A DNA stretch of 34,472 bases from Hyphomicrobiales bacterium (GTDB lineage Bacteria > Pseudomonadota > Alphaproteobacteria > Rhizobiales > Beijerinckiaceae). The translations under genes were made by a program, and so were the position numbers. Shown one piece after another: positions 1 through 8,784 of the stretch. The stretch's first letter is position 1, and each line of letters begins with the position of its first letter. The notes under the pieces were generated by a model. That model was given only the letters and a program-made list of their open reading frames with translations. It was not told the origin of the DNA and searched no databases. The DNA is taken from the NCBI GenBank assembly GCA_019237205.1, contig JAFAHO010000267.1:1-34472 (forward strand). The letters are read 5' to 3'.

Positions 1-509
1 GCCCGCGCGGCGTTGAGCACCTAAGCCGATCGCCCCGCACATGAGATCCATTGCTTGATGTTAACGGGTCCGGCGCATTGACCTGCGGCAGGTTTTTGCG
101 GTTCTTCGGACGTTCCGGGCTGACCGTCAAGGTCGGCTCCGGGTCGAATCCGGCCAAACTGGTTCCCGCCTTCGATGAGGGAATTGAAGCAACTAGAAGG
201 GCTTTTGCCTTCCGCCCCTCGCATCTACCCCATGCCCGCTCTCACCCCTCCCTCCTAAACTCACCTCGTCGTGATGGCCGCGAGCAGGTCGGACGCGCTG
301 TCGACATCATCGAGAAAGTTGACGTCTCGATCGCATTGACGGTGGTGAGCAGACAGGGTGGCTTTTGCGCGACGCCTGTGAATATTCCCCATGAGGATGT
401 TCTCGCCGCGCTGCAGACGGTTTTTGGCTTGCCAGCCGGCAAAGGTTCAATCGACACTGCTCCGATCCGGCTGGGGTAGTCGCGCGTCGGTGCGTCAAGT
501 GGGAAGCTG
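1..509. other. No supportable gene; unassigned sequence
   Basis: Open frames exist on both strands. The longest on the plus strand is 142 codons, about 51-479. None has a convincing ribosome binding site, recognisable domain or membrane pattern, and several frames overlap as expected for GC-rich DNA. The 3' part of the 51-479 frame (after about 310) has a somewhat protein-like composition and could be the decayed end of a gene, but I recognise no family. A tRNA T-loop-like string near 140 lacks a matching acceptor stem. Confidence 0.4.
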
Positions 510-896
510 ATGATGAGCGAACTCGTATGTCTTGAGGTCAGCGTCCTCTTGTGGATCGTTTATGTCCTCGCACAAGTCGGAGCCTCTCAAGTGGAGCTGC
601 CGCTCTCCTATCTCCTGAGTTCGCGCGACCGCCCGGTTGAGCTGAAAGGCGTGATGGCGGGGCGCGCCAATCGCGCGCTCGGCAACTATGTCCAGAACTT
701 CACCGCGTTCATCGCGCTCGATCTCGCGTTCGTCGCCACGCATCAATCCGCCGGAATCTCGCCCACGGTCTGGATCGTGGCGCGCATCGTCTATCTGCCC
801 CTCTACCTATTCAACGTGATTTACGTGCGCTCGATCGTCTGGGGCGTCTCGTTCGGCGCCATAATCGTGATGCTGGCCCGGCTGGCGTTCGCCTAG
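510..896 (+). CDS. MAPEG family membrane protein
   Basis: A 128-residue hydrophobic protein with about four membrane segments (roughly residues 5-22, 60-80, 84-98 and 102-125). The Arg-Ala-Asn-Arg-Ala...Asn-Tyr stretch around residues 50-60, between the first and second hydrophobic segments, is the conserved MAPEG feature (membrane-associated proteins in eicosanoid and glutathione metabolism). Length is normal for bacterial members. Eukaryotic relatives are glutathione-dependent transferases or peroxidases in membranes; the role of bacterial members is mostly unknown, so no substrate is assigned. Two ATG codons in tandem (510 and 513) follow a purine-rich GGGAAG, and either could be the start. 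It lies 61 bp before lpdA on the same strand and may share a transcript with it. Confidence 0.8.
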   Translation: MMSELVCLEVSVLLWIVYVLAQVGASQVELPLSYLLSSRDRPVELKGVMAGRANRALGNYVQNFTAFIALDLAFVATHQSAGISPTVWIVARIVYLPLYLFNVIYVRSIVWGVSFGAIIVMLARLAFA

Positions 897-957
897 ACTG
901 CCCACGAAGCCCGCTTCCGAGAAGCGGAACTGGGCGCGGAGAAAGAGAATCGCTCAA

Positions 958-2355
958 ATGACCTACGACCTCGTCGTGATCGGCGCCGGCCCCGGCGGTT
1001 ACGTCTGCGCGATCCGCGCGGCCCAGCTCGGCATGAAGGTCGCCGTCGTCGAAATGCGCAAGACGCTCGGGGGCACGTGCCTTAACATCGGCTGCATTCC
1101 CTCGAAGGCGCTGCTCTACGCCTCCGAAATGTTCGAGGAGGCGGCGCATGGGCTAGGGGCCCTCGGCGTCGTCGTGGCGCCGCCGAAGCTCGATCTCGCG
1201 GCGATGATGAAGCACAAGGACGACACCGTCGCCGCCAACGTCAACGGCGTCGCCTTCCTTTTCAAGAAAAACAAGATCGACTGGGCCGTGGGCGAGGGCC
1301 GCATCGCCGCGCCCGGCAAGGTCGTCGTCAAGGGCGAGGACGGCGCCGAACAGACGCTGGAGACGAAGGCGATCGTGATCGCGACCGGCTCCGACTTCGC
1401 CCGCCTGCCAGGCGTCGAGATCGACGAGAGGACGATCGTGTCCTCGACCGGGGCGCTCACCCTTCCCAAGGCTCCGAAGAGGCTGATCGTGGTGGGGGCG
1501 GGCGTGATCGGACTCGAGCTCGGGTCGGTGTGGCGGCGCCTCGGCGCGGAGGTGGCGGTGGTCGAGTTCCTCGACCGCATCCTGCCCGGCATGGACAGCG
1601 AGGTCGCCAGGCAATTCCAGCGCATGCTGGAGAAGCAGGGCTTCGCCTTCCACCTCTGCCACAAGGTGACCAGGGTTGCTAAAGCCGCTGGCGTCCTCAC
1701 GACGGCCATCGAACCCGTCGCGGGCGGCGAGGCCAAGACGATCGAGGCGGACGTCGTGCTGGTGGCGATCGGCCGCCGCCCTTTCACCGAGAACCTCGGG
1801 CTCGAGGCGCTTGGGGTCGCAACGGATCGCGGACAGGTCGTGGTCGACGCGCATTTCGCCACCAACGTGCCCGGCGTCTATGCGATCGGCGACGTGATCC
1901 GCGGCCCCATGCTCGCCCACAAGGCTGAGGACGAGGGCGTCGCTGTCGCAGAGATCCTGGCGGGACAGGCGGGTCACGTGAACTATGACGTGATCCCCAG
2001 CGTCGTCTACACCACTCCCGAAATCGCCGCCGTCGGCAAAACCGAGGACGAGCTCAAGACCGAAGGCGTCGCCTACAAGGCCGGCAAGTTTCCATTCACC
2101 GCTAACGCCCGCGCTCGGGCGATGCGGCATACCGAGGGTTTCGTCAAAATTCTCGCTGACGCCGCAACCGACCGGGTTCTCGGCGCGCATATCGTCGGAT
2201 TCGGCGCTGGCGAGATGATCCACGAGGCCGCCGTGCTGATGGAGTTCGGCGGCTCGTCCGAGGACCTCGCCCGCACCTGTCACGCTCATCCGACCATGTC
2301 GGAGGCCGTCAAGGAGGCCGCAATGGCGGTCGAGAAGCGCGCGATCCACATTTGA
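958..2355 (+). CDS. lpdA: Dihydrolipoyl dehydrogenase (E3)
   Basis: A 465-residue flavoprotein that reoxidises the dihydrolipoamide of 2-oxo-acid dehydrogenase complexes or the glycine cleavage system, passing electrons via FAD to NAD+. Visible features are the N-terminal FAD-binding GxGxxG (residues 9-14), the redox disulfide motif [13 protein letters not shown] (38-50, Cys41/Cys46), a second Rossmann [10 protein letters not shown] in the NAD domain, the ATGS and AIGD FAD/NAD contacts, and the C-terminal HAHPT catalytic His-Glu region. Length is that of the family. No E1 or E2 subunit gene is adjacent, so which complex it serves cannot be told from the window. The ATG follows a purine-rich GGAGAAAGAG. 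Confidence 0.96.
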   Translation: MTYDLVVIGAGPGGYVCAIRAAQLGMKVAVVEMRKTLGGTCLNIGCIPSKALLYASEMFEEAAHGLGALGVVVAPPKLDLAAMMKHKDDTVAANVNGVAFLFKKNKIDWAVGEGRIAAPGKVVVKGEDGAEQTLETKAIVIATGSDFARLPGVEIDERTIVSSTGALTLPKAPKRLIVVGAGVIGLELGSVWRRLGAEVAVVEFLDRILPGMDSEVARQFQRMLEKQGFAFHLCHKVTRVAKAAGVLTTAIEPVAGGEAKTIEADVVLVAIGRRPFTENLGLEALGVATDRGQVVVDAHFATNVPGVYAIGDVIRGPMLAHKAEDEGVAVAEILAGQAGHVNYDVIPSVVYTTPEIAAVGKTEDELKTEGVAYKAGKFPFTANARARAMRHTEGFVKILADAATDRVLGAHIVGFGAGEMIHEAAVLMEFGGSSEDLARTCHAHPTMSEAVKEAAMAVEKRAIHI

Positions 2356-2506
2356 CCGGTGGTGATTGTGCATCCCAGGCGGCGATCTTCGGAAAAGCCG
2401 ACATGACTTCCTGAACGCGTCCCAGCCGTGATTTGCTGCGGCCTTCGGGCGGGCCATGCAAGTAAAACATCTATGATATGTTAATATAGTCGAAAATGGA
2501 CAGAAA

Positions 2507-3286
2507 ATGGCGCCCAACCTTTTGAAAAACCATCGTCGCATTAAGAAGTGCGCGGCCGTTGTCCTGGTCCTTTGTCCGTTACATGCGCGCGCGGACCCCA
2601 ACGCCCTCTGGCGCATCGTTCATGACCAGTGTGTGCCCCATGTCCAGGCGGCCGAAGGCCCGAAGCCCTGTGAGACCGTAGACCTTACGGGCGGCGTTGA
2701 AGAAGGAGTCGCGATCCTCAAAGACCTCATCGGCGTCGCCCAGATGCTCGCGATCCCGACGCGGCGCATCACTGGCATCGAGGATCCGCAAATGCTCGCG
2801 CCGGACGCGCCCCCCGTCTTTGCCGACGGGTGGAAGGGTAAGGTGCTCGTCGAGGCGCGCCTCGGCAAGCAGCTCCCGCGCGAGGCGGTCGCGCTGACGA
2901 TCAACTCGAAATGGGCGCGCAGCCAGGACCAGTTGCACGTCCACGTTGATTGCGTCGCGCAGTCGGTCAGCGAGGTATTGGCCAACTATCATTCGGCCCT
3001 TGACGATCGCTGGCTGGCGATGACCGAGCCGCTGAGAGGCCGCAAATACTTCGTGCGCCGAGTCGACTCGACCGATCTTGAGGATGTTCAGCCGCTCCGC
3101 TTGCTCGCCGATGGGCTCGAAGGCGCGAAAGCCAATATGGGCGCCTACAGTCTCGCTGCGGTCGGCGCGACGTTCGACGGCAAGCCCGGCTTCGTTCTGC
3201 TCGCGGAGAGCTTTTCGCTCGAAGGGGGCGGGCACGCGGAAGACATCCAGGACCACGATTGCGCAATCGCCAATATTGCGCCATGA
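2507..3286 (+). CDS. cdh: CDP-diacylglycerol diphosphatase
   Basis: A 259-residue protein matching the Cdh family (HIT-like fold), which hydrolyses CDP-diacylglycerol to phosphatidate and CMP at the membrane. The signature region at residues 133-149 carries S-x5-SQDQ-L-HVHVDC, with the catalytic-type H144-x-H146 pair and Cys149. The N-terminus is basic and then hydrophobic (residues 11-26), consistent with a membrane anchor or uncleaved signal. The two Cys around 42 and 55 may pair in the periplasm. An AT-rich stretch with an imperfect palindrome (about 2467-2483) lies just upstream and may hold the promoter. The start is uncertain because no good Shine-Dalgarno precedes it. A perfect stem-loop follows the stop. 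Confidence 0.85.
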   Translation: MAPNLLKNHRRIKKCAAVVLVLCPLHARADPNALWRIVHDQCVPHVQAAEGPKPCETVDLTGGVEEGVAILKDLIGVAQMLAIPTRRITGIEDPQMLAPDAPPVFADGWKGKVLVEARLGKQLPREAVALTINSKWARSQDQLHVHVDCVAQSVSEVLANYHSALDDRWLAMTEPLRGRKYFVRRVDSTDLEDVQPLRLLADGLEGAKANMGAYSLAAVGATFDGKPGFVLLAESFSLEGGGHAEDIQDHDCAIANIAP

Positions 3287-3294
3287 TTTCGCCC

Positions 3295-3314
3295 GGGTCC
3301 GCTTGCGCGGACCC
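3295..3314 (+). terminator. Stem-loop after cdh
   Basis: A perfect 8-bp inverted repeat (GGGTCCGC / GCGGACCC) with a TTGC loop begins 9 nt after the cdh stop. The 3' side is followed by AAAA rather than a T tract, so it is not a canonical intrinsic terminator. It may mark the transcript end or protect the mRNA. Confidence 0.3.
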
Positions 3315-3454
3315 AAAAGGGGCGCGATCCCAAGCCGCGAGTCGTCCAAGTCGCCGGTTGGCGGTGGCATGGCCATTGCTCGACTAGGTCTGCCGGCCTT
3401 GGGGTGAGCCATTCTGGCGCGTCTTAAGGGGCCCTCGAAGGGGAGAGGCGGGGC

Positions 3455-3985
3455 ATGCGTTCCATTTTGAAATTCCTGCTGGCGCTTGGCGTAATCGTCG
3501 CTGCGCACAGCCAGGCGTTTGCGTTCGTCCACGTCGACGTCGACCTCAGTTCGCAGACGATGCATGTGCGCTCGGACTCGGGTGCGGCCTATGACTGGCC
3601 GATCTCGTCCGGACGAAGCGGGCATCTGACGCCGCGCGGCGTGTTCCGGCCGCGAGCGCTCTACACCATGGTGCATTCGGCCAAATACGGCAACGCGCCG
3701 ATGCCGCATTCGATCTTTTTCTACGGCCAATACGCGATCCACGGCACGACCGCGGTTGGCAATCTCGGCAGTCCGGCCTCGCATGGGTGCATCCGACTGT
3801 CGCCCGCAAACGCCGCGACCCTCTTCGCCATGGTGCAATCGCAAGGCGCGCAGATCCGCATTGTCGGATCGATTGAGACGCATATCGCGCACAGCGGCCA
3901 TCGAACCGAAACCGCGCTCGGCTATGCGCCGATCCATCACGAGACGACGCTCAACCAGTGGGCGCGCAATCCGCTCGCGCGCTAA
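3455..3985 (+). CDS. L,D-transpeptidase (YkuD family)
   Basis: A 176-residue secreted protein. It starts with a typical Sec signal peptide (basic start, hydrophobic residues 4-17, cleavage likely after the Ala-Phe-Ala near 21-23). The YkuD catalytic domain follows, with HG at 96-97 and the SHGCIRL motif at 109-115 (nucleophile Cys112, His110, Arg114). Such enzymes make 3-3 crosslinks in peptidoglycan or attach proteins such as lipoproteins or outer-membrane barrels to it. There is no LysM or PG-binding domain, so it is a minimal version. The start is supported by GGGAGAGG about 6 nt upstream. The next gene downstream is also exported, which fits a cell-envelope cluster. Confidence 0.92.
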   Translation: MRSILKFLLALGVIVAAHSQAFAFVHVDVDLSSQTMHVRSDSGAAYDWPISSGRSGHLTPRGVFRPRALYTMVHSAKYGNAPMPHSIFFYGQYAIHGTTAVGNLGSPASHGCIRLSPANAATLFAMVQSQGAQIRIVGSIETHIAHSGHRTETALGYAPIHHETTLNQWARNPLAR

Positions 3986-4110
3986 GACGGGCGGATCGGG
4001 TCGCAGGGCTCACGCAAGATAAGCAGGGCGATGATTGCGTTTGGGTGTCGCGTTTTGGCTCCGTTTGGGATATCAGGCCGACCGACGCATGTCGTTTGAG
4101 GAGGCCTTTG

Positions 4111-4980
4111 GTGCAGAGACGTCAATTCCTGGCCGGCGCCGCCGGGCTGATCGGAGGCGCGCTCGCGCCGCGCTTTGCGCTGGCGAACGTGCCGACGCCT
4201 TTCACCTTCGAGATGAGTCCGCCGATGGACAGTCGCGAGAAGTTCATTGCCTGGGGCCTAGCCCAGCGCGGCGAGGATCCGAAGTTTCTGGGCGAACGCT
4301 TCGATCGCTTCGGCGCGATGGTGCGCAACGAGGACCTCCTCAACGACCGTCACAAACACGCGTTTCTGCTGACGCCGCGCGAGAAGTTCGTTTTGCAGCA
4401 GAACCTAGGCCGCGCCTATGACCACGCCTTTCTCGACATCGGCTTCGGCGTTACGATTTCCGGACCGCACATCGTCGGCCGCATGACTTCCAACATCGAT
4501 CCCAAGGAGGGCGAGAAGGTCCTGGAGATCGGCACAGGGTCCGGCTACCAGTCGGCCTATCTCTCGCATCTGACCAACAAGGTCTACACCATCGAGATCA
4601 TCAAGCCGCTCGCCGAGCGCACCCGTGGAATCTACGACCAGCTCATCAAGGACGGATACGGCGAATTTTCCGCAATCACCTCCAAGGCTGCGGACGGCTA
4701 CTATGGCTGGGAGGAGTTCGCCCCTTTCGACAAGATCATCGTCACCTGCGGCATCGACCACGTTCCCCCGCCCTTGCTGCAACAGTTGAAGGCCGGCGGG
4801 ATCATGGTCATTCCGGTTGGCCCCCCGGGCGCTCAGCGGGTGCTCAAGGTCGTCAAGACCGAGGGCGCGGACGGTCAGATGACGGTCGCTCGCTCCGATA
4901 TCTACGGCGGGCGCATTGTCCCCTTTGTGCCCTTCACCAAACTCGAAGGCGACCAGATCGTCGGCACGCACAACAACTGA
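4111..4980 (+). CDS. Tat-exported protein-L-isoaspartate O-methyltransferase-like protein
   Basis: With the GTG at 4111, preceded by GAGGAGG at 4098-4104, this encodes 289 residues. The N-terminus QRRQFLAGAAGLIGG is a twin-arginine signal with an Ala-rich h-region, so the enzyme should be folded and exported. The SAM-binding motif I, VLEIGTGSGYQ, is at residues 137-147, followed by an acidic strand (TIEII). The preceding TISGPHIVGRMT aligns with the Pcm substrate region (usually ISQPYIVA.MT), with Gly in place of Gln. About 40 residues between the signal and the usual Pcm start are extra. Pcm normally repairs isoaspartate in the cytoplasm using S-adenosylmethionine, so an exported form raises the question of its methyl donor. 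The open frame continues upstream to 3958, but that would bury the Tat signal. Confidence 0.82.
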   Translation: MQRRQFLAGAAGLIGGALAPRFALANVPTPFTFEMSPPMDSREKFIAWGLAQRGEDPKFLGERFDRFGAMVRNEDLLNDRHKHAFLLTPREKFVLQQNLGRAYDHAFLDIGFGVTISGPHIVGRMTSNIDPKEGEKVLEIGTGSGYQSAYLSHLTNKVYTIEIIKPLAERTRGIYDQLIKDGYGEFSAITSKAADGYYGWEEFAPFDKIIVTCGIDHVPPPLLQQLKAGGIMVIPVGPPGAQRVLKVVKTEGADGQMTVARSDIYGGRIVPFVPFTKLEGDQIVGTHNN

Positions 4981-5067
4981 GCGCCGGCTGGCTTCCTCCC
5001 ACGCGAGCGGCTTCGCCTCAAAGGGGCCCCCGCGCGTCTGGCATGGCCGGCGCTCCGGAAAGAGCGC

Positions 5068-7752
5068 ATGAACGAAGCCCGCCCCATTCAGAGCGTTGAC
5101 GCGGTCGTCAAGGAATCGGTCGAGGATACGAGCGGCGACGCGGTGCTCAGCCCGCGCGAGCGCATGGGCCTTTATTTCGCAGTCGGGCTCGCAGCCGGAT
5201 CCGTCATCGCGCTCCAGATCGACATCATGCGCGTCTTCGCGGTGGGCAGCTGGGCCCATTTTGGCTCCCTGGTCGTGAGCCTCGCCATGCTCGGCTTTGG
5301 GCTGACCAGCGCTGTGATGACCATCGCCAAAGACTGGTTTTCGAGACATTGGCGCATCGCGGCGACAGTGGCGCTCGGGCTCTTCGGCCCGCTCGCCGTC
5401 GGCGCCAATCTCTATGTCCAGCAACTCGGCTTCAACGCGATCTTTATCGTTTCCGATCCGGGGCAGAAGTGGAAGCTTCTGCAAATGTTCCTGGCCGAAT
5501 TGGCGCCGTTTTTGGCCGGGGCGGTTTTCCTCGGCTGCGTCTTCCTCAAGAGCAACCGGACGTTTGGGCGCGTCTATTTCGCCGACCTCGCGGGGGCGGG
5601 ATTGTGCGGTCTCGTCTTTCTTTTGGCGATGTATGTGTTCGTCCCGGCCAACCTGATCGCGGCGCCCCTGGGACTGTGGCTTGCGGCCTGTCTCGCTTGG
5701 GCGCTGGGCCCCGGAGGCGGCTTTGCGCTCATTCCTTATGCGCTCGCCGGCGCATTGGCCTTTGGGGGCCATTTTGCGGTCGCGCCCGCTTTCGGCCTGA
5801 AGACGCTCGCGGTCAACGACTACAAGGGCGTTTCCTACGCGCGGAAATTCCCGGACGCGAAGCGGGTCTACGAAAGCGCGTCTCCCTTCGGCTATCTCGA
5901 GGCCTATTCAAGCTCCTATCTGCACTTCGCGCCCGGCCTCTCGGACAACGCGGGCTTCAACCTGCCGACGATGCCGGTCAACGCCTATCTCGGCCTTTAT
6001 GTCGACAGCGACGGCCCGATCGGCATCATGCGCGATCTAACCGACAAGGAGACCGCCTATTTCCGCTTCCTGCCGATGGTGTATCCCTACATCATCAAAT
6101 CGTCGCCCAAGACCTTCATCACCCAGTTCGGCGGCGGCATCTCGACCGAAGTTGCGCTGCATTCGGGCGCTCGCGACGTCACGATCGCGGAGGGCAATCG
6201 GGCGGTTCTCGATGCGTTTCGAAGCGACGTCATCCGCAACTTCACCGGCGACATTCTGTCCAAGGTGCGCGTCATTGACTACGAGGGACGCCATTTTCTC
6301 GCCCACACCAATGAGCGCTTCGACGTCATCGACCTGAGCCTTGCGGATTCGGTCGGTCTATCAAATCCAGGCGGTTTCGCCATCGTCGAGAAGTTTTCCT
6401 ACACCAAGGAGGCGATGGAGACCTATATGCGCGCGTTGGCGCCCGGCGGCGTGCTCTCCGTCACCCTCTGGAACAAGGAAGAGCCCCCCAAATCGGTATT
6501 GAAGCTCTATGCGACGATGGCGGCCGCCGCACGCGAGGTCGATCCGGCGCATCTCGCCAATTCTTTCTTTGTCGCATCCACATATCTCTCCACCGCGACG
6601 GTGCTCTACAAGAACGGAGACTTCAGCTTCGACGAAATCGAGAAGCTGCGCGCGCACACGCACGACATGTCATTCGACGAGATCTATTCACCGGGATTCG
6701 TTTACGATTCGTCCCAGACCGCCGCGACCCTCGACGGCTATGTCCAGCAGATCTTCGCTGGCGCCGCCGGCGGCCCCCCAGCAGCGGGCTCGAGCGACCC
6801 GGTCGCCGCAAGCGCTTCCTCCGAACAGGGCGCCGACGCCACGCCTCCCTCCGGCAAATCCGACGACGGCGTTTTGCCGGCGACCGTGATGGGGCGACTC
6901 GCCTGGCACGCGCTCATGTCCGGCGACTGGCCGGACATCGCCTCGCGCTATGTGTTCAACACGCGCGCGCTCACCAACGACGCGCCCTATTTCGCGGCCT
7001 ACGTCAAGACTCCCGACTTGCCGCGGGTCCTCGACCGCCTCGAACTGCTGCAGGACGAGTGGGGTTACCTCCTGATTTGGGCGACCCTCGGGGTGGCCTG
7101 TTTGACGGCGACGGTTCTGCTCGCGATACCGGTCCTTTGGGGCTGGCGGACGATCTTTTCGCATTCTCGCGGCAAGGCGCTCACCGTACTCTATTTTGCC
7201 TGTCTCGGCGCCGGCTACATCATGGTCGAGGTCGGACTCATCGCCCATTTCGTCATGGCCCTCGGCAATCCGACCGTTTCCGCCTCGGTGTTGATCACCG
7301 GCATGCTGGTCTTTTCCGGTCTCGGGGCGCTGACTTCGGAGCGCGTCCTGCCGCGGATGCGACTTTTCATGCCGCTGGTGTTTCTCGCGGTCGCGGCGCT
7401 GCTGATGTCTTACGCAATGTTTATCAACAACGCGCTAGACGGAATCGGCTCGCTGCCTTACGGAGCGCGCCTTGTCTTCTGCTTTCTGCTTATTGCGCCG
7501 CCGGCCTTCTTGATGGGGTTCCCGATGCCGACCGCGATGACGACGCTTGGGCGGTTGGGCAAGGACCACATGTTTATCTGGGCATGGGGTGTCAACGGTT
7601 GCTTTTCGGTGATCGGCGCCGCGGCCGCGCCCGTCATCGCGACCAACTTCGGGCTCGGGGCAGTCATCGAAATCGCTGCTTTCACCTATCTTCTGGCGCT
7701 GCCCGCTTTTTTTGGTGTGATAGCTGTGGATAAAGTCCTTTCGCGGCCTTGA
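5068..7752 (+). CDS. Polytopic membrane protein with embedded spermidine-synthase-like domain
   Basis: An 894-residue protein in three parts. About six membrane helices lie at residues 33-245. A soluble spermine/spermidine-synthase-like Rossmann domain spans about 250-520, with the glycine-rich FGGGISTEVA at 354-363, an acidic strand end (IAEGN, Glu375) and a DVIDLSLADS loop (419-428) where the family carries its catalytic Asp. A low-complexity linker (about 565-605) is followed by a second hydrophobic block (about 660-890). This is the fused MFS/spermidine-synthase architecture. No SpeE function is assumed, because the acidic substrate loop is not a close match. It follows the Tat-Pcm gene by 87 nt on the same strand, suggesting a joint envelope function. 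Its last codons contain a perfect DnaA box. Confidence 0.75.
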   Translation: MNEARPIQSVDAVVKESVEDTSGDAVLSPRERMGLYFAVGLAAGSVIALQIDIMRVFAVGSWAHFGSLVVSLAMLGFGLTSAVMTIAKDWFSRHWRIAATVALGLFGPLAVGANLYVQQLGFNAIFIVSDPGQKWKLLQMFLAELAPFLAGAVFLGCVFLKSNRTFGRVYFADLAGAGLCGLVFLLAMYVFVPANLIAAPLGLWLAACLAWALGPGGGFALIPYALAGALAFGGHFAVAPAFGLKTLAVNDYKGVSYARKFPDAKRVYESASPFGYLEAYSSSYLHFAPGLSDNAGFNLPTMPVNAYLGLYVDSDGPIGIMRDLTDKETAYFRFLPMVYPYIIKSSPKTFITQFGGGISTEVALHSGARDVTIAEGNRAVLDAFRSDVIRNFTGDILSKVRVIDYEGRHFLAHTNERFDVIDLSLADSVGLSNPGGFAIVEKFSYTKEAMETYMRALAPGGVLSVTLWNKEEPPKSVLKLYATMAAAAREVDPAHLANSFFVASTYLSTATVLYKNGDFSFDEIEKLRAHTHDMSFDEIYSPGFVYDSSQTAATLDGYVQQIFAGAAGGPPAAGSSDPVAASASSEQGADATPPSGKSDDGVLPATVMGRLAWHALMSGDWPDIASRYVFNTRALTNDAPYFAAYVKTPDLPRVLDRLELLQDEWGYLLIWATLGVACLTATVLLAIPVLWGWRTIFSHSRGKALTVLYFACLGAGYIMVEVGLIAHFVMALGNPTVSASVLITGMLVFSGLGALTSERVLPRMRLFMPLVFLAVAALLMSYAMFINNALDGIGSLPYGARLVFCFLLIAPPAFLMGFPMPTAMTTLGRLGKDHMFIWAWGVNGCFSVIGAAAAPVIATNFGLGAVIEIAAFTYLLALPAFFGVIAVDKVLSRP
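7725..7733 (-). promoter_or_regulatory. Perfect DnaA box
   Basis: TGTGGATAA is the exact complement of the consensus DnaA box TTATCCACA. It sits in the last codons of the preceding gene, at the edge of the AT-rich intergenic region that leads to dnaA. I found no second consensus box between 7720 and 8340, so this may be an autoregulatory site rather than part of a full origin array. Confidence 0.55.
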
Positions 7753-8332
7753 TTCCGCGGTCACAGCCCTGTCGCCAAGCCGCAATATTACGGTTGTGCA
7801 ACGAAATCACGACAAGGGGAAATCGGCGGTCGAACACAAAAATTCCATAGTTAACAATAATTTATTAACCAAGCTAAGTTGGGTGCGCTGCACAACGCGA
7901 GTGGGGGCCCAGAATCCATGATGATCGTTGCGCCTCCGAAGCCGTGAGATGTGGGTGCGCGAAGGCGATGCGGGCTTGATCTTGGGTCTCGAATCAAGCC
8001 TTTGTCTTACATCGCCGTTGATCTGTATGAATCTCCGTCACCTGACCCGCCTTGGACCGCCTCGGGGGACCAGGGGCGCGGTTGCGTCCATGTCCCCGAC
8101 ATGCCATAGTTTTTTTCGCTTCAAGAAACGGGCGAGAATAATGCCGTGAGACCTTTGTAATGTCCTGCAGGGTGGCAATAATAGCATTAGAATAGATTGA
8201 TGCTCGATTTAGCATATAGAATGGGGCTCTTAGGGAACGGGGTTTTCGGGACCGATTTCGACGTTGCGGCCCGAGTTTCTGAAGTTTGGGACTAATAGAA
8301 GGTCCGTAGTGTCGGCTACGGGGGGAGAAACC
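7753..8332. promoter_or_regulatory. 580-bp non-coding region upstream of rhodanese-dnaA; possible regulatory or origin region
   Basis: No credible gene lies here. There is an AT-rich segment at about 7832-7880, including a near-palindromic GTTAACAATAATTTATTAACC (7850-7870). Four GANTC sites lie at 7751, 7912, 7991 and 8029; GANTC is the CcrM methylation target in alphaproteobacteria. An 8-bp stem-loop spans 7973-8000 and a 6-bp stem-loop 8089-8103, followed by seven T at 8110-8116. A second AT-rich patch is at 8174-8225. Together with the DnaA box at 7725, this resembles a cell-cycle-controlled dnaA promoter or a small replication origin. Only one DnaA box was found, so an origin is unproven. 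Confidence 0.4.
7973..8008 (+). terminator. Stem-loop with T-rich tail in dnaA upstream region
   Basis: GGCTTGAT (7973-7980) pairs perfectly with ATCAAGCC (7993-8000) across a 12-nt loop, and TTTGTCTT follows. It could end a short transcript that starts in the AT-rich segment near 7850-7880, or act as an attenuator. The T tail is interrupted, so this is weak evidence. Confidence 0.3.
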
Positions 8333-8779
8333 ATGTCTTTTCAACACGCCGTTGGGTATGCTGGAGATTTGCTCGCGACCGACGCTTACGGACTCCTCGC
8401 CAACGATGGGACCTCAGCGCTGATCGACGTGCGCACGCAGGCCGAATGGACGTATGTAGGCGCTCCGGATCTCCAAGCCTTGGGCAAGATGCCGCTCTTC
8501 TTGGAATGGCAGAGCTTTCCGTCGATGCATGTCGACGGGCAATTCGCCGCTCGCTTGTCTGCAATGCTGGAGGCTGCCGAGGTTAGGCGCGGCGCCCCGC
8601 TCATCTTCCTTTGCCGATCGGGCGCGCGATCGCGCCAGGCCGCCATCGCAATGACGAACGCGGGCTGGGCGCCGTGTTTCAATGTCTCGGACGGTTTTGA
8701 AGGTCCGTTGGATCCGTCGCGGCACAGGAGCGTCATCGGGGGGTGGAAGGCGAGGAATCTGCCTTGGACGCAGGCGTAG
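8333..8779 (+). CDS. Rhodanese-like domain protein
   Basis: A 148-residue single-domain rhodanese. It contains the [10 protein letters not shown] entry motif and the active-site loop CRSGARS, whose Cys would carry the persulfide. Such proteins transfer sulfane sulfur or act as thiol carriers, and the physiological acceptor is unknown here. The ATG at 8333 is chosen because GGGGGGAGA lies directly upstream and the domain starts soon after. The frame is open further upstream, but without a ribosome site. It ends 5 nt before the likely dnaA start, so the two are probably co-transcribed, an unusual gene pair. Confidence 0.88.
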   Translation: MSFQHAVGYAGDLLATDAYGLLANDGTSALIDVRTQAEWTYVGAPDLQALGKMPLFLEWQSFPSMHVDGQFAARLSAMLEAAEVRRGAPLIFLCRSGARSRQAAIAMTNAGWAPCFNVSDGFEGPLDPSRHRSVIGGWKARNLPWTQA

Positions 8780-8784
8780 ACGCC

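Noticed and set aside
130-165. tRNA T-arm-like string (GTCGAATCC)
   Set aside because: The loop starts with G instead of T, the stem is only 4 bp, and no acceptor or anticodon arms fit around it.
51-479. 142-codon plus-strand frame at the left end
   Set aside because: No ribosome site, no recognisable domain, and competing frames on the other strand; GC-rich DNA often leaves such frames open.
7928-8149. 73-codon frame upstream of dnaA
   Set aside because: No ribosome site or homology; the region is better explained as regulatory.
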